This document shows positions 11,582 through 22,337 of a stretch of 64,000 nt of DNA, piece by piece (the stretch's first letter is position 1; each line of letters starts with the position of its first letter). The notes under the pieces were generated by a model. The model did not search any database and was not told the DNA's origin. It saw nothing but the letters and a program-made list of their open reading frames with translations. The position numbers and the translations under genes were made by a program. This stretch comes from Blattamonas nauphoetae (Eukaryota > Preaxostyla > Oxymonadida): contig JARBJD010000008.1 of NCBI GenBank assembly GCA_033064195.1, positions 558,001-622,000 on the forward strand, written 5' to 3'.

Positions 11582-11856
11582 CTCGGCTGAATCAGATCAC
11601 TGCAGAGTGATCGAAGATTTAGCAGAGCGAAGAAGAGTGACCACCCTCCCACCCGACAAGGAATGGTTTCAGTTGATGTGGAGTGTCTTCGCTCTGCCCT
11701 TTGGTTTTTGGTTTTGTTATTCTTTTCGACGTGATTAGACCTTGATTCGGCATGTACTCTTCTCCCTTTTCTATATGAGTCTCCCAAGGGTCTAACCCAT
11801 TGTTGTGTTCGACTCACTTCAGAGATTGATCTCACTCTTCTTCGCTCTGCTAAATC

Positions 11857-14800
11857 TTCGAAGAGAGTGATGGCGTGATCAATGTCACAACAGGAGGACT
11901 TGGAACCATGAAACTGATCGATGGATTCACAATGAATGATGCTGTCTCGTTCTTCACTGATTTCACCGTGTACGTCTGTCCAAATTCCAAGTTTGATGTT
12001 GATTCTGAGAGACCAGCTGCAAACACAATTGTCACTTCTGTTTCTGTCACAAATTCAATCGTCTGTGTTGATGTGATGACCACACCATTTCTTTCCACCG
12101 TCACCAGCATCGGCTTGTTCGACAGAGCAACTCCCATCAGCGGGATTGTAACTTCCGTCCTCATCTTGTGCAACGATAGCGTTCCCACGCTTTCAATGCG
12201 TGAAGCTAATGGAACCATCAGGATGACATCATCACTGATGAGGAAATCGGAACCACTTGACACTGATTCGATCGAATACAACTCACCAAAAACCAACGAA
12301 GTGGCTGACGCTGTCTCTGCCACGGTGAAAAGTGCGGAGAATGACGTGACTGACAAGCGAGTGGCAGAGATGAAGGCCGAAGCATCTTTTCCTGTGATGG
12401 TGACGGAAGTGATTGTCGCTGGAAGCGCGCGGGCTTGGAATGTCACCTCAACCCCATTCTGGGCATCGTTCAGTGCAGCTGAAACAACCTTTTCAACACG
12501 TGCTGGTTCTGATGGAACAACAATTTGGAGATTGGGGGTGAGTGTGAGCTGAGGATTTCTGGAACACGTGAAGTCCGTGATTGTGTATGTCATCCCAAAT
12601 CCCAACTGGACAGTTGTGCTGTCATCCATCGAGTAAAGTACAGCTGTAGCCTCTCCATTCACTCCATCAGCATCGAATTCGGCAGTCAAAGTGGACGTGG
12701 TTGACCCATCAGTGACTGTGAGCTTATACGGGTTGGTCATTAGTTTCTCGCCAACCAGCTTGATTGTGATTGTGTCTTTCTTCGAGTCCGAAAAGGAGAT
12801 CGATCCAACGCTCTTCAATATTGGAGAAGTCGGAGTTGTGAAGAAGAGGCGAGGAGGGTCGAGGATGAGAGTCTCTCCTGTGCTCACTTCGATCACTTTC
12901 TCAATCTCATATGTCGTTTCGAAAGCCAGAATCGCTTTTTCACCCTGCAGCTTCAGTCCTATTTTGGTTGAGAAGATATTGCCTCCAGATGGGTTGCTCA
13001 CAAAATCAACAAACATCCAGAAATCTGAGTTCCCTTTCACTGACGCTTTATACGATCCTGTCGCAAGGGTTCGCGCTTTCAGAGAGAAGAAGGCGTCGAA
13101 CTCGGAGTTTCCACCTTCACACATCGCTCGAACAATTCGCGGTGGATTTGGTGTTGTGAGGATTGCTCCGTTTGTGTCGACGATTGATTCTTTCCATCCA
13201 AAAGTGACCAGTGAGTAGTTCGCTTCGTATTGCAGAACTTCCCATTCTCCAAAAGAGAGGGTGGATTCTGCCGATGTTGAATCTGGAGTGAAGTCGAACG
13301 AGATCATTCTGCTCAGTGGAGGAGGAGACTCGTCGTTCGGCATTTCGTAGTTGTCCGTGTTGTCGACCAGCACCAGAACTGTTCCGCTGATCGGTTTATC
13401 AACTGTCAGCGTCGCTTTTACCGTCCTGGTGTCCGAGCTCACGATGCTGCCCACTGACGAGACCGCCAAAGGAGTCGAAGCAGTGACAAAATCTGGAGGG
13501 ATTGGTGGAGTGTGATCAAAACAAACGAAGATTGGATCTTGATCAGTATCGCAGTCTGTGAATGGCGGTGAATCAGAAGATTGCATGCTGTTTCGGATGG
13601 CAACATCTTGTGCTCGATGAGGTGCGTAGGCGAGGTTCTTTCTGAAACGGAGTGAAGTGAACCTAAACCCTGCGTTCTGCACATACACCGCTCCTCCAAA
13701 GCCAAATGAAGTGTTCTGGCTGCATTTCTGGAAAAGACAGTTCGAAACTGTGACTTCACCAGGCTGACAGTCGAGCAGCACTAATCCTCCTCCATTGATT
13801 TTTGCGTAGAGATCATAAAACACACAATCCGTGATCGATCCTTGTTGACAGTTGGTGAACAGTATGGCGCCGGCGTGAAATCCTGATTGTCCAGACACGA
13901 ATGAACAGTGCGACACTGTAGCAGGAACCGATGATGTTGAATATGGATGAAAACAGATGCTTCCTCCCTCACTCTTAGCAGAGCAACGAAGGAAGGAGCA
14001 TTTGGTGACACTAAGGGTGGCCGTTGCCTGGTTCGAATCAATCGCGCTTCCTCTCTCAGCGTGGATGTCACGGAAGGTGCACGTATCGAACAGAGTGCAC
14101 TCCGGAGAGAGTTTGTGGTCAAATTGAGTTGTGAAGTGTTGGAGATACACGGTGGGAGGGCCTTCTGTCGGGTCGGGGTCGGTTTCGCATTTGGAGAACG
14201 ACGAGTTCATACAACAAACAGAAGTCCCAAAATTCATGTCCAACGACCCTGTTCCATAAAGATGGTTCGTGCTTTCCGATATCGACGAACAAATCACTCG
14301 TTGAGACACCAGAGGGAAGCGGAGGGTGTCGGGGATGAAGCGATGACGACTTGTCACGTTTGTCATCACCGATCTTGTCAGACAAACAGATGCTGTCAAC
14401 AGCGATTGCTGGATGTTGTCTTTGTTGAACCCAAAATCAAAAAGGGGGCCAGTTGCGAGAGGCAACGCTGTGTTCGAAAAAGAGAGTCCACTCCCAACAA
14501 TCGAGAGAATTCCCCTTGTTTGATCTGTCTCCCTTCCCAAAAGGCTGTCCTCCGACGATTCAGTCACCAGTGACTTGTGACTGCGTGGCATCGTTCCAAA
14601 AAGTGGAAGAGATGTCGCGTATTTCCAGTTCACTTGGGTCTCGATAACTATCAAAATCGAGTTGTCTGTGGGTGTCCACGTTGATATAAACGGACTTGTG
14701 CTTGAAGCAGCTCCAATTTTGCAGTTCGACACCGACAACGATGATTGTCTGATCGTCGCGACTGAACTGTGGTCTCTATTGCATATCAAACGAAGCGACG

Positions 14801-15137
14801 ACAGTGCAACTGTGCTGTTTGATACAATCAGCATCGGTGATGGGTTAGAGTTCGAAAGAGCTGGTTCGTTTCCTGTTCGGCTCGAAACGATCGATGTTGA
14901 TTGACCCCCAATAATCGATATGTTCAGTGATCTCATAACATATTCCAACACATGGTATTGTCCATGGAGATGGATTGGTTTGTTTCTGCTCTCGATGTTT
15001 GAGCTTCGTATTGGTGTTAATTCATCGAGAATCGGTTTCAAGTTCAATAAACTTGCATCGGCGATCGCCTCAGCAGGACACGTCGAGAGGAAGATGGAAA
15101 CGATGAGGGGGATCGCAAGAATGATTGGTGGATGCAT
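11857..15137 (-). CDS. receptor-like surface protein, N-terminal half (signal peptide, beta-helix, Ig-like repeats)
   Basis: The chosen start is the ATG at 15137, which opens a strong signal peptide (Met-His-Pro-Pro, then a hydrophobic run ending Cys-Pro-Ala-Glu-Ala). An in-frame ATG at 15179 is the alternative. About 600 residues of Ser/Thr/Cys-rich right-handed beta-helix repeats follow, with recurrent CxF and GG motifs. Several Ig-like repeats come next until the frame enters the insertion and stops at 11850. One Ig-like repeat here (near 12220-12500) is about 80% like one in the other half (near 7880-8160). With 5465-8732 it forms a type-I membrane protein of 2182 residues. As it stands, only a truncated, unanchored product could be made. 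Confidence 0.8.
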
Positions 15138-15321
15138 TTGGAGGAAGATTGGACTTCCTACTAGAATTGATCGGCTCATTATCCGTACGGAGGTTTTCGA
15201 GACATCCTCGTTCGATTTGTGACAGTACTCTGACACGTCAGATGTTCAGTGGCTGTTCAAAAAACGAGTCAAAATGATCATACTGTGATGTGAAAAATGA
15301 ATTTCACTCTCTCCTTCTTTC

Positions 15322-17245
15322 TCACTGTGTGTTGTTCATCCCACTCGCCTCACTCACACTTTCAACATACTCTTCGACCTCCAACGGTATTTGATTGTCC
15401 CTTCGCGTCAGCCATCCTTCCATTGCATCTTCATGTCCAGCTACGCGAAGTCTCTTCACTCGCTTCTTCCATCTCGACTTCTCGTTCTTCTCAATTTTCA
15501 CATCGTATCTTCTGATCCACTCCAGTCTCCATCCCAAACTGTTCTCCCTTGTCATCTCAACCAACCACCCCACTTCCCACTCCTCTCTTCCTGTCTCCAC
15601 AATCATTCCATTTTCGAACAGTTCCCTCTCGAGCAGCAATGTCGCTTTCAGCAGCTCAGAGACAATGGTTGGCACATTGTACGGTCTGCTGTCATCTTTC
15701 GAAAAGAACTCGTCTCGCTGTAAAATGAACTTCAGATACTGTTTTGCTGGTTTCAGTGCACGTTCAAACTGAAGCTGTTGGAGAGGTTTCCTTTCTGTTT
15801 CGGGAAAAGAGAACCGATTCGGTGTTCCGATCAGAGTTGCCACAGATTGGATGAGATCCAGATGGAACGTCCGATGTGTAGTCGGAACTGTCGTCAGCTT
15901 GGATGTGTCGATCACTCGTTGAATAAGGTTCTCTTTCAGCATGAGAGGGATCAAGTTAGGCAGATAGATAGCGAGATGGATGATCATTCCTAAACGAGAG
16001 GAGTGTGTTGGCGAAGGACGATTGTAAGTTCGTTCCAAAAGAAAGCACAGCGACGGATCATCTGAGAAGGCCGATTTGTCATCTCGATGGTCAGATGGGA
16101 GAGAGCGGTAGAGATGGTTGAGTACACAGTTCCATGAGCTGTCGAGAATTGTGACCAACAGGACAGTTCGATCAGAACGTGGACAATTCGAAGCAGTTTT
16201 TTGTTGGTCTAGCTGATCGAGGCAGACAATGATGATCGATTTAAGAAGCGTAACAACATCGCTGTTGAGCGGAATCTGGACAAGATGAGACGAGATAAAG
16301 ACACACAAATTGGGTCGTATTGGCTTTGAATCCAAACAGACTGTCGATGAGAGAAAGTTCCTCACAAAGAACTGCCAACATAGCGTTTCCGCTGAAAAGT
16401 GGTGATTTGTCGGGAAGTGTGGCGGAGAGTGGAGAGATGGTTTGATCCGACGGTGAGGATTCTTCGGAAAGTGACTTCATTTGTGAAATGTGTTCGACCA
16501 TCCTTCCACACAGCTGTTTTGCGAATGGCACAACCTCCGATGAACCATTTGTCAAAACAGAAGACACTCCGTCCGATTTGAGGAAGGCGCGGATTTCTGA
16601 ATCAGACCGACTTCGTGTGCAAAGCGCTTTGAGAGTCAACTTCGACACTTCGGGATGCGGGGTGAAACACAGCTGGGAGAGATCCTTCAAATGTGGAAGA
16701 TGTGCCTTGACACTCTGAAAATGATCGATAAAGCCAACGAATTTGGGTTTGTGGTGGGCGAGGAAGGTGGAAGACGATCGAAGTGTGGAAGTCCACAATA
16801 ACAGACAATCTCCGACCTGAAACAAAATGAGGGAAATTTGGAGAAAGTCAAACATTCTTGATCATGGCTTCATCCGGAAGCGAGATTATCCACTCGAGGA
16901 AGAACGATGGGAACGACGATTCGCAAATGCGAAGACATTCACATTCTGACGATTTTCCTGATCGAATAAATGGTGAAAAAGGTCAAGATGATCACAGAAC
17001 AGTGTCAGACCAATCAGAGTCAGCAATTTCGGAAGAGCTAACTGAGAAATGATGACGAAACAAGAATCACACTGGAACATCACATGGTTGAGCCTTTTCA
17101 CAATATTCCTCAAGAGGTTTGATGTACTCCACATCGTGAATTGTTGAGAGTGCCCAATCAGACTCTGTGAACAAGATCAACGAGAATGAACACAATCAAT
17201 GCAAGACAAACCAGTCACAAGAACATGGAGATCTTTGAGCATCAT
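15322..17245 (-). CDS. six-exon helical-repeat (armadillo-like) family protein, copy B
   Basis: The exons in coding order are 17245-17212, 17164-17073, 17041-17011, 16957-16854, 16816-16307 and 16275-15322, giving 574 codons. Intron positions and phases are the same as in the copy at 971-2917. Four of the five introns differ by at most 1 nt in length (53, 37 and 31 nt identical in three). The start is the first of two Met codons that align with internal Met residues of copy A, whose 5' extension is not open here. The 3' part has small insertions relative to A, including an Asp-rich loop. The stop lies under 200 bp from the start of the minus-strand receptor gene. Function is unknown; a helical scaffold is an inference. 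Confidence 0.8.
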
Positions 17246-17628
17246 TGGACGGAGTGTTCTGCAGTCGCCAGCTGTCTGGCGTAGGATTGTTTCAAGATAG
17301 TTCTACAAAACATTTCAGAGTGATATCGAGAGAAATTCTTCATACTTTTTGTTGCGCGTTTGCGTTGTCAGGTTGAGGAGATGAAGGGGAATTGTCGCCA
17401 AGCATGGTATTCTGGATCGAGGAATACATCTGCAGATGCAAAATTATGAAAGACAGAATATGAAAGAAGGTAGAAGGAACTTAAAGGAGCTGAGATGAGA
17501 CAATCACTCTTCTTCGCCTTGATATCACTATCTCAATCTGTGACGGAAAGAACGGAAGAGAAACGAGTGATAACGGGAGCAGCATTGGGTGGTTTGTTAA
17601 CACAAATCAGGGGAGAAGGGAGAATGTG
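17246..17628. other. upstream region of copy B, no firm gene
   Basis: The first ~100 bp match the promoter side of the paralogue at 900-970. Beyond that there is a possible 42-residue plus-strand ORF starting at 17494 with a hydrophobic N-terminus, which ends just before the minisatellite. It is too short to call without expression data. Confidence 0.35.
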
Positions 17629-18178
17629 ATCGTGCGGAGAAGCGAGCAGGCGATCGAGCGGAGAAGCGAGCAGGCGATCGTGCGGAGAAGCGAGCAGGCG
17701 ATCGAGCGGAGAAGCGAGCAGGCGATCGAGCGGAGAAGCGAGCAGGCGATCGAGCGGAGAAGCGAGCAGGCGATCGAGCGGAGAAGCGAGCAGGCGATCG
17801 AGCGGAGAAGCGAGCAGGCGATCGAGCGGAGAAGCGAGCAGGCGATCGAGCGGAGAAGCGAGCAGGCGATCAAGCGGAGAAGCGAGCAGGCGATCGAGCG
17901 GAGAAGCGAGCAGGCGATCGAGCGGAGAAGCGAGCAGGCGATCGAGCGGAGAAGCGAGCAGGCGATCGTGCGGAGAAGCGAGCAGGCGATCGAGCGGAGA
18001 AGCGAGCAGGCGATCGTGCGGAGAAGCGAGCAGGCGATCGAGCGGAGAAGCGAGCAGGCGATCGTGCGGAGAAGCGAGCAGGCGATCGTGCGGAGAAGCG
18101 AGCAGACGATCGAGCGGAGAAGCGAGCAGGCGATCGAGCGGAGAAGCGAGCAGGCGATCGTGCGGAGAAGCGAGCAGA
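17629..18178. repeat. 24-bp minisatellite, about 23 copies
   Basis: The unit GCGGAGAAGCGAGCAGGCGATC plus GA or GT repeats with almost no divergence. Variation is mainly A/T at one position (gagcgg versus gtgcgg), with single other changes. The period is a multiple of three without stops, so it reads as an 8-residue repeat on the plus strand (RRSEQAIE) and as another on the minus strand (SLLRSIAC). The minus-strand frame has an ATG at 18200, while the plus frame has only GTG. Homogeneity implies recent expansion. Coding status cannot be decided. Confidence 0.95.
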
Positions 18179-18504
18179 TGACAGGAACAGCACTGTTCAT
18201 CTCAGAGCAGGGTGGTTGGGCAGAGGTGAAAAGGTGGATTGAGGAAGAGGTAGTCAGTTGAAGGAGTGTTCGATTTTCGGTCTCGCTGTAAACAATTTAA
18301 ATCCATGTTTTCCTTTGAAGGTGATTCCGGACATGTTCTGTCTACCCTGAACACTCGCTTTTCTTCTGAGCATTGGTCAGGATCGATTCAGCAAGAGATA
18401 CACACTCGATTCTTGCGAAGTTCTTTCACTGAGAGATATTTGATAGCTTCCTGCACTTGACTCGGACTTGTGTATTTTGGAACTTTCCTTGAGAGCTGTT
18501 CGTT

Positions 18505-19531
18505 CTATATCTTCGACTTGAGATAGTGGCCGGAATTTGGAGGTCTCGGCGTGGTTGGGTTGATTGGTTGAGTTACAACACCGCTCTGATCACACACAGA
18601 CACATGTGGACTGATTGTGCGGGAATTTGCGGGTGATTTTTGGTTTTTGACGGAGAGGGTGACAGGAATGGGTGATGATGCTGGTTTGACCGTTGGTGGC
18701 TTCGTTTGGACTTGCGAAGGCCCGAGTAATGAAGGAGTCGGAGCAGGTTGGAGAGAAGATGGCATTACGGATGTGAAAGAGCCGTTTGGAGTGGGATGGG
18801 TGGGGATGACATGTGACACCAACGACTTGGTTGGATCATCCGGTTTAAGAGTCGGTGTGTGCAATTCGGCGTTTCTCATTTCATCCATATCAACTTTGCT
18901 GCGTAGTTCGAATACAGTTGAGCTGAGTATCACCATCAAAAGAGAGTTGTGTAGGTCTGGTGGGCGATCGGTGTTTAATCCGTTTGTCTGAGGCATCGAG
19001 ATCATTGTTAGCTCTACCGCTCATTTTGCTGGGGTTTTCATAGCTGATGCTTGGGAAAGAGGGCATTTTAGAACTTTCGGGGAGACCAGTGGGTGTTTGA
19101 TTGGATCGCTGAAATCTCATCATGAACCGTGTTGCGGAAGACAGGAATGAGTTCATTCGGTCTAACGCCCCATTTTGAGCGGGAAAAGAGCGAGAGAGGG
19201 AGAACACTCCCACGGAAACGCCTAGAAAGGTGAGTGCCCGAACGATCAGCATGACGGTATTCAGTCGTGTCTTGTTGTTGCCATCGAATGAGCATATCAT
19301 TCCAATGAGATGGAAGGCAGCGAAATCAGCAAACTTTGCGGAATATGAGGCGTTGGCTGAGTCAGTGAAGAACGGGAGTATGAATATGGAGTGTAGGAAG
19401 AGGAGGAGAGATAGTGCGATGCCAGCGAGGGTTAGATATTGGGGGAATCGTCTGAGGAAGAAAATGAGGATGGGAAGGGCCACGTTGGTGCACAAGACAA
19501 GTGGAATGAAGATGCATGTTTGGTACGTCAA
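18505..19531 (-). CDS. multi-pass membrane protein with Pro/Ser/Thr-rich tail, 5' end unresolved
   Basis: The first frame (19528 down to ~18890) encodes three or four hydrophobic helices (residues ~5-25, 30-52, 75-90 and 100-120) and then a polar tail. A second frame continues the tail from about 18890 to the stop at 18505 and is rich in Pro, Thr and Ser. The two can be linked by a 40-nt GTGATA...AAAG intron, a size in line with other introns here; a frameshift is the alternative. No ATG precedes the first helix in frame, so either an upstream exon or a later start is needed. I do not recognise the family. The neighbours give no clue. Confidence 0.5.
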
Positions 19532-19952
19532 GTGTGATCAAGACATCTACTGCAAATCAATAAAGGGAAATAGAAAAATACGAGGGTACAAACAATGGAG
19601 AGGCATATTGAGATCCTGAATCATCAATATCTCATTTATTTCGGTCTAGATCATATCTGGATTTGAACAAGACACAAAGTCTAGACTAATGAAGAGAAGT
19701 AAACGGAGAAAAGAGTAAAAACAGTGGAATCACACACTAATATGTTGTGATTTGCATCTATCAACTGATTTTGTTGTCATTGACTGAGAATAGGAGAGTG
19801 AATGACGAGTCGCGAAGATCTCCACAAATTTTACTTCAACGGAGATTAAAATGAGGTATCACGGGACAAAAGAAGTGTTGAATGGAGGCCGAACTTCAAA
19901 TCGCGGGATAAGATGACCAGATAGAAAAGAGCTGACGAAGACAACTTGGCGG

Positions 19953-20432
19953 CACGAGTGGACTTTCTGGGCCAAAGGTGATCGAGGGGTGTTGTGACTT
20001 TAGTGTTCAACTAGGCTATTCTCTCGTAATAATGTGACAGATAAAGTTGAAAATCCGTATTCGTTTTGAAATAGTGTGCATAGTGTCGAGATCGTCTCAG
20101 AGGATGTGATGATCATTCGATCATGTTTGATGAGGTCGATCGGCGAACTATATCTCTTCATCTTTACGCTTTCTTGAATCATTTCAACATTATGACTGGT
20201 ATTTTGAGATTTTTTTTCAAAACATTGCGATTGATCATGATTTATCGTGAAGTGAAAGTGTACGGCAGTTCTCCCTTCAAGACACCAATTTTTAGGTAGT
20301 GAACGTGCGGCGCGTTTGGCCTAGCGGTAGCCAACCCCTCTGTCGACTGTTGTGCTCGGGGTTCGACTCCCGCCGAGCACAACTTTTTTGCCACTACTTA
20401 GAGTTTTTTGGCCCAGAAAGTCCACCCTTGCC
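19953..20432. mobile_element. 480-bp MITE with 8-bp target duplication and tRNA-like interior
   Basis: The ends are inverted repeats of about 26 bp starting GGCACGAGTGGACTTTC on the left and matching the complement on the right with two mismatches. AACTTGGC is duplicated exactly at 19945-19952 and 20433-20440. An 8-bp duplication is typical of hAT (and some Merlin or Mutator-like) transposons; the superfamily is inferred only. There is no ORF. The right third holds a Pol III-type A box, B box and T run. Confidence 0.85.
20305..20389 (+). ncRNA. tRNA-like sequence with A box, B box and T-run inside the MITE
   Basis: A TGGCCTAGCGG A box (20317-20327) sits in a 5-bp D-arm-like stem. A GGTTCGACTCC B box (20360-20370) sits in the loop of a perfect 10-bp hairpin (20350-20359 with 20373-20382). 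A T-run follows at 20384-20389. The 5' end does not pair with the 3' acceptor-like strand and no clean anticodon arm can be drawn, so it is not a normal tRNA gene. It is probably a tRNA-derived relic or an internal Pol III promoter. Confidence 0.4.
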
Positions 20433-21535
20433 AACTTGGCATGGGTGAGAGGATCAGATCAATCGGACAGGACAGGACAGGACATGTCCGATTTGTCCTG
20501 TTTCGAGATAAGTATAGAAGGTGGATGAACTAATTGAGAGAAAGTTACAGTGAAAATATAAGGTGCTTGTCCGATTTTGTCCTACTCTGTCCTCTCTTGG
20601 GCCGATCGTCCTGTAAACTCCTAATTAGGAGTTTGAAGGACAGAATTCCGGAAGCTCGTAATTCGCCACCAAACCGGTTTTCACTCACTTTAACGCCCGT
20701 TTTAACAATACTCGATAGGGATGAATGAATTTCGAAACATCAGCTTCCTCTATATAGTCAAATAATTGCATGAACACATTGTGCGGAGGAGTTTCATTTT
20801 TCAGTCATTTTGAAGCATTCTCCGGTAAATTACCGAACAGAATGGAGACACGGATTGGCATGTTAATTGGATTGGACGGTGCCAGCGTTGGACTGGACAA
20901 TTGACTTCGATTGGATATTCAATTTTGATCCTGTTCATTTTACTCTCATTCCATATATTGGTTTCCTTTCACTTGAAAATGAGAATAGTCTCTTGAAAAT
21001 CAGCGAAATGGTGAGAATCCGATGATACTCTTCTTCTAGTGACGAGTTGCTTGATCCACCCACCATTGGACGTCATTGGATGTCATTGGACATTTCGCTG
21101 ATACTTTTGTTCTGATGTCTTCTCAATTAGTGCATACCGTTTTTGAAGTTTTCAAAGAGTCGGCAAAAATGGACTGTCCGATTGGACATCCAGTCCTGGA
21201 CGTCCAATCCACATCTATAAAGGGTCACAGTTGCTTCTCCATTTCGATGTTGGTGTGATATTACCACCCATCTCTCACTTTTTTGATTAGTCTTAGACCT
21301 CATCACTTTGTTTGAGCGAGGTAGTGCCTTCATCTCTGCATTTTGCTGCCCCTGGATGTGTCCAAACTCAGAACAGTTTGAGTCGCCGTTGATAGTGTTT
21401 TCTCTCTTTATTTTCAATTTCTAGCCACTTCCTTCACTTTTTCTCTCCATCTCTTGCAGGAACAGGGTGCTCATTCATCCACAAGCGAAAAGTCAACACG
21501 ATCGAACTGTCGGACGTCTTCTCCTCTGAGAAGAA
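20433..21535. other. intergenic with GGACA-type repeats and a 20-bp palindrome
   Basis: No gene is supported. The stretch has tandem GGACA words (20467-20487), many dispersed TTGGAC/GTCCAA words up to 21210 and a perfect palindrome AAACTCCTAATTAGGAGTTT near 20617. A related imperfect palindrome lies near 23032. These may be remnants of further inverted-repeat elements, but I could not define ends. Confidence 0.4.
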
Positions 21536-22337
21536 ATGAACAACTGTCATCGAATTGGTAGAAAATGGACTCAGAGTATTTTCAAAGGGAACCTCCAAGA
21601 CGACGGGCATATTGTTCCCCAATATGCACTAGGATGGGAGATCTGTTGCCATCGGTTTGAATCTCTTGCTTATTCATTATTTTGACATTTTTTCATCGTA
21701 TTTGACCCTCCTCATTCATATCTTCACATTCGACATATAGATCGGGAGTTAAGGGGAGATTTGAGCAGATCGCGAAACAGGCCGAGGCGAAGAGGCAAGA
21801 ATCAGAGGAGATGGTAGCTAGGAATATGGAATCAGATGATGAGAAGAAAGATTCGAAGACAGTTGTGATTCCAAAGGAAGTGAAGTCTCCAGAACCCAGC
21901 CAGAACAAGATTGAACAAGAACACACTGTTGCACTTGTTGTAACTCTAACTGATCAAACGATGGCCGAATCAATCGGTGAAGAAAATAAGGAATCAACAA
22001 AACAAGTCGAGAAGAAAGAAGAACCGAAAGTTCAGGACAATGAAATACTTTGCGAAAACAATGGAAGAGAAGAATTTATCATCGATACAAGGTTTGTCAG
22101 AATGAATTCCCAGAAATTTCATCTCATCTTCATTGTCCTCTCAAGAGATATCTCCGTTCTTCATAATCTTTCACATTCTCCACATTGATCCTTCTTCTCT
22201 TTTTCTCCCTAACCTCCAGAATTCAACATTTCCCCCCACACGACAATGCTCCAACGAAGTCAACGTCGTTGAACACAGCTTCTTCAACTGGGTATTCTTC
22301 ACAATCGCTTTCCTCAAGACCTTCCTCTAAATCATGA
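21536..22337 (+). CDS. 195-residue charged protein, three exons
   Basis: The exons are 21536-21654, 21741-22091 and 22220-22337. Introns are 86 and 128 nt with GTTTGA...ATATAG and GTTTGT...CTCCAG borders, and all three phases agree to give one open frame ending in TGA. The N-terminus (about 40 residues) is compact with several Cys, His and Trp. It is followed by a basic helical segment rich in Lys, Arg, Gln and Glu, an acidic Lys/Glu-rich middle and a Ser/Thr-rich tail. There is no membrane segment. The family is not recognised. The model rests on reading-frame and splice-site fit alone, with no paralogue in the window to confirm it. Confidence 0.55.

Larger units (their letters stand above)
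8738..11856. mobile_element. 3.1-kb gene-carrying insertion with inverted repeats inside the receptor gene
   Basis: It is flanked by TTCGA at 8733-8737 and 11857-11861. The host frame is restored exactly when the insert and one TTCGA are removed. The left end (8755-8822) is an inverted match to 11787-11856. A second inverted match links 8733-8785 with 11568-11615, so two related end units lie at the right side (11568-11615 and 11617-11856). Cargo is an unknown ORF at 8860-9828, degenerate repeats at ~10000-10680 and a fragment of a receptor-type gene at ~10680-11581. No transposase or viral gene is recognised. A 5-bp target duplication does not by itself fix the superfamily. The shared end pieces suggest nested or composite insertion. 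Confidence 0.75.

Noticed and set aside
8738-11856. Polinton or other virus-like element
   Set aside because: No polymerase, integrase, protease, ATPase or capsid-like gene could be recognised, the size is small and the flanking duplication is 5 bp.
17629-18178. CRISPR array
   Set aside because: The 24-bp units are directly adjacent without variable spacers, in a eukaryotic context; it is a minisatellite.
20305-20389. Functional tRNA gene
   Set aside because: A and B boxes are present, but the 5' and 3' ends do not form a 7-bp acceptor stem and no anticodon arm folds.
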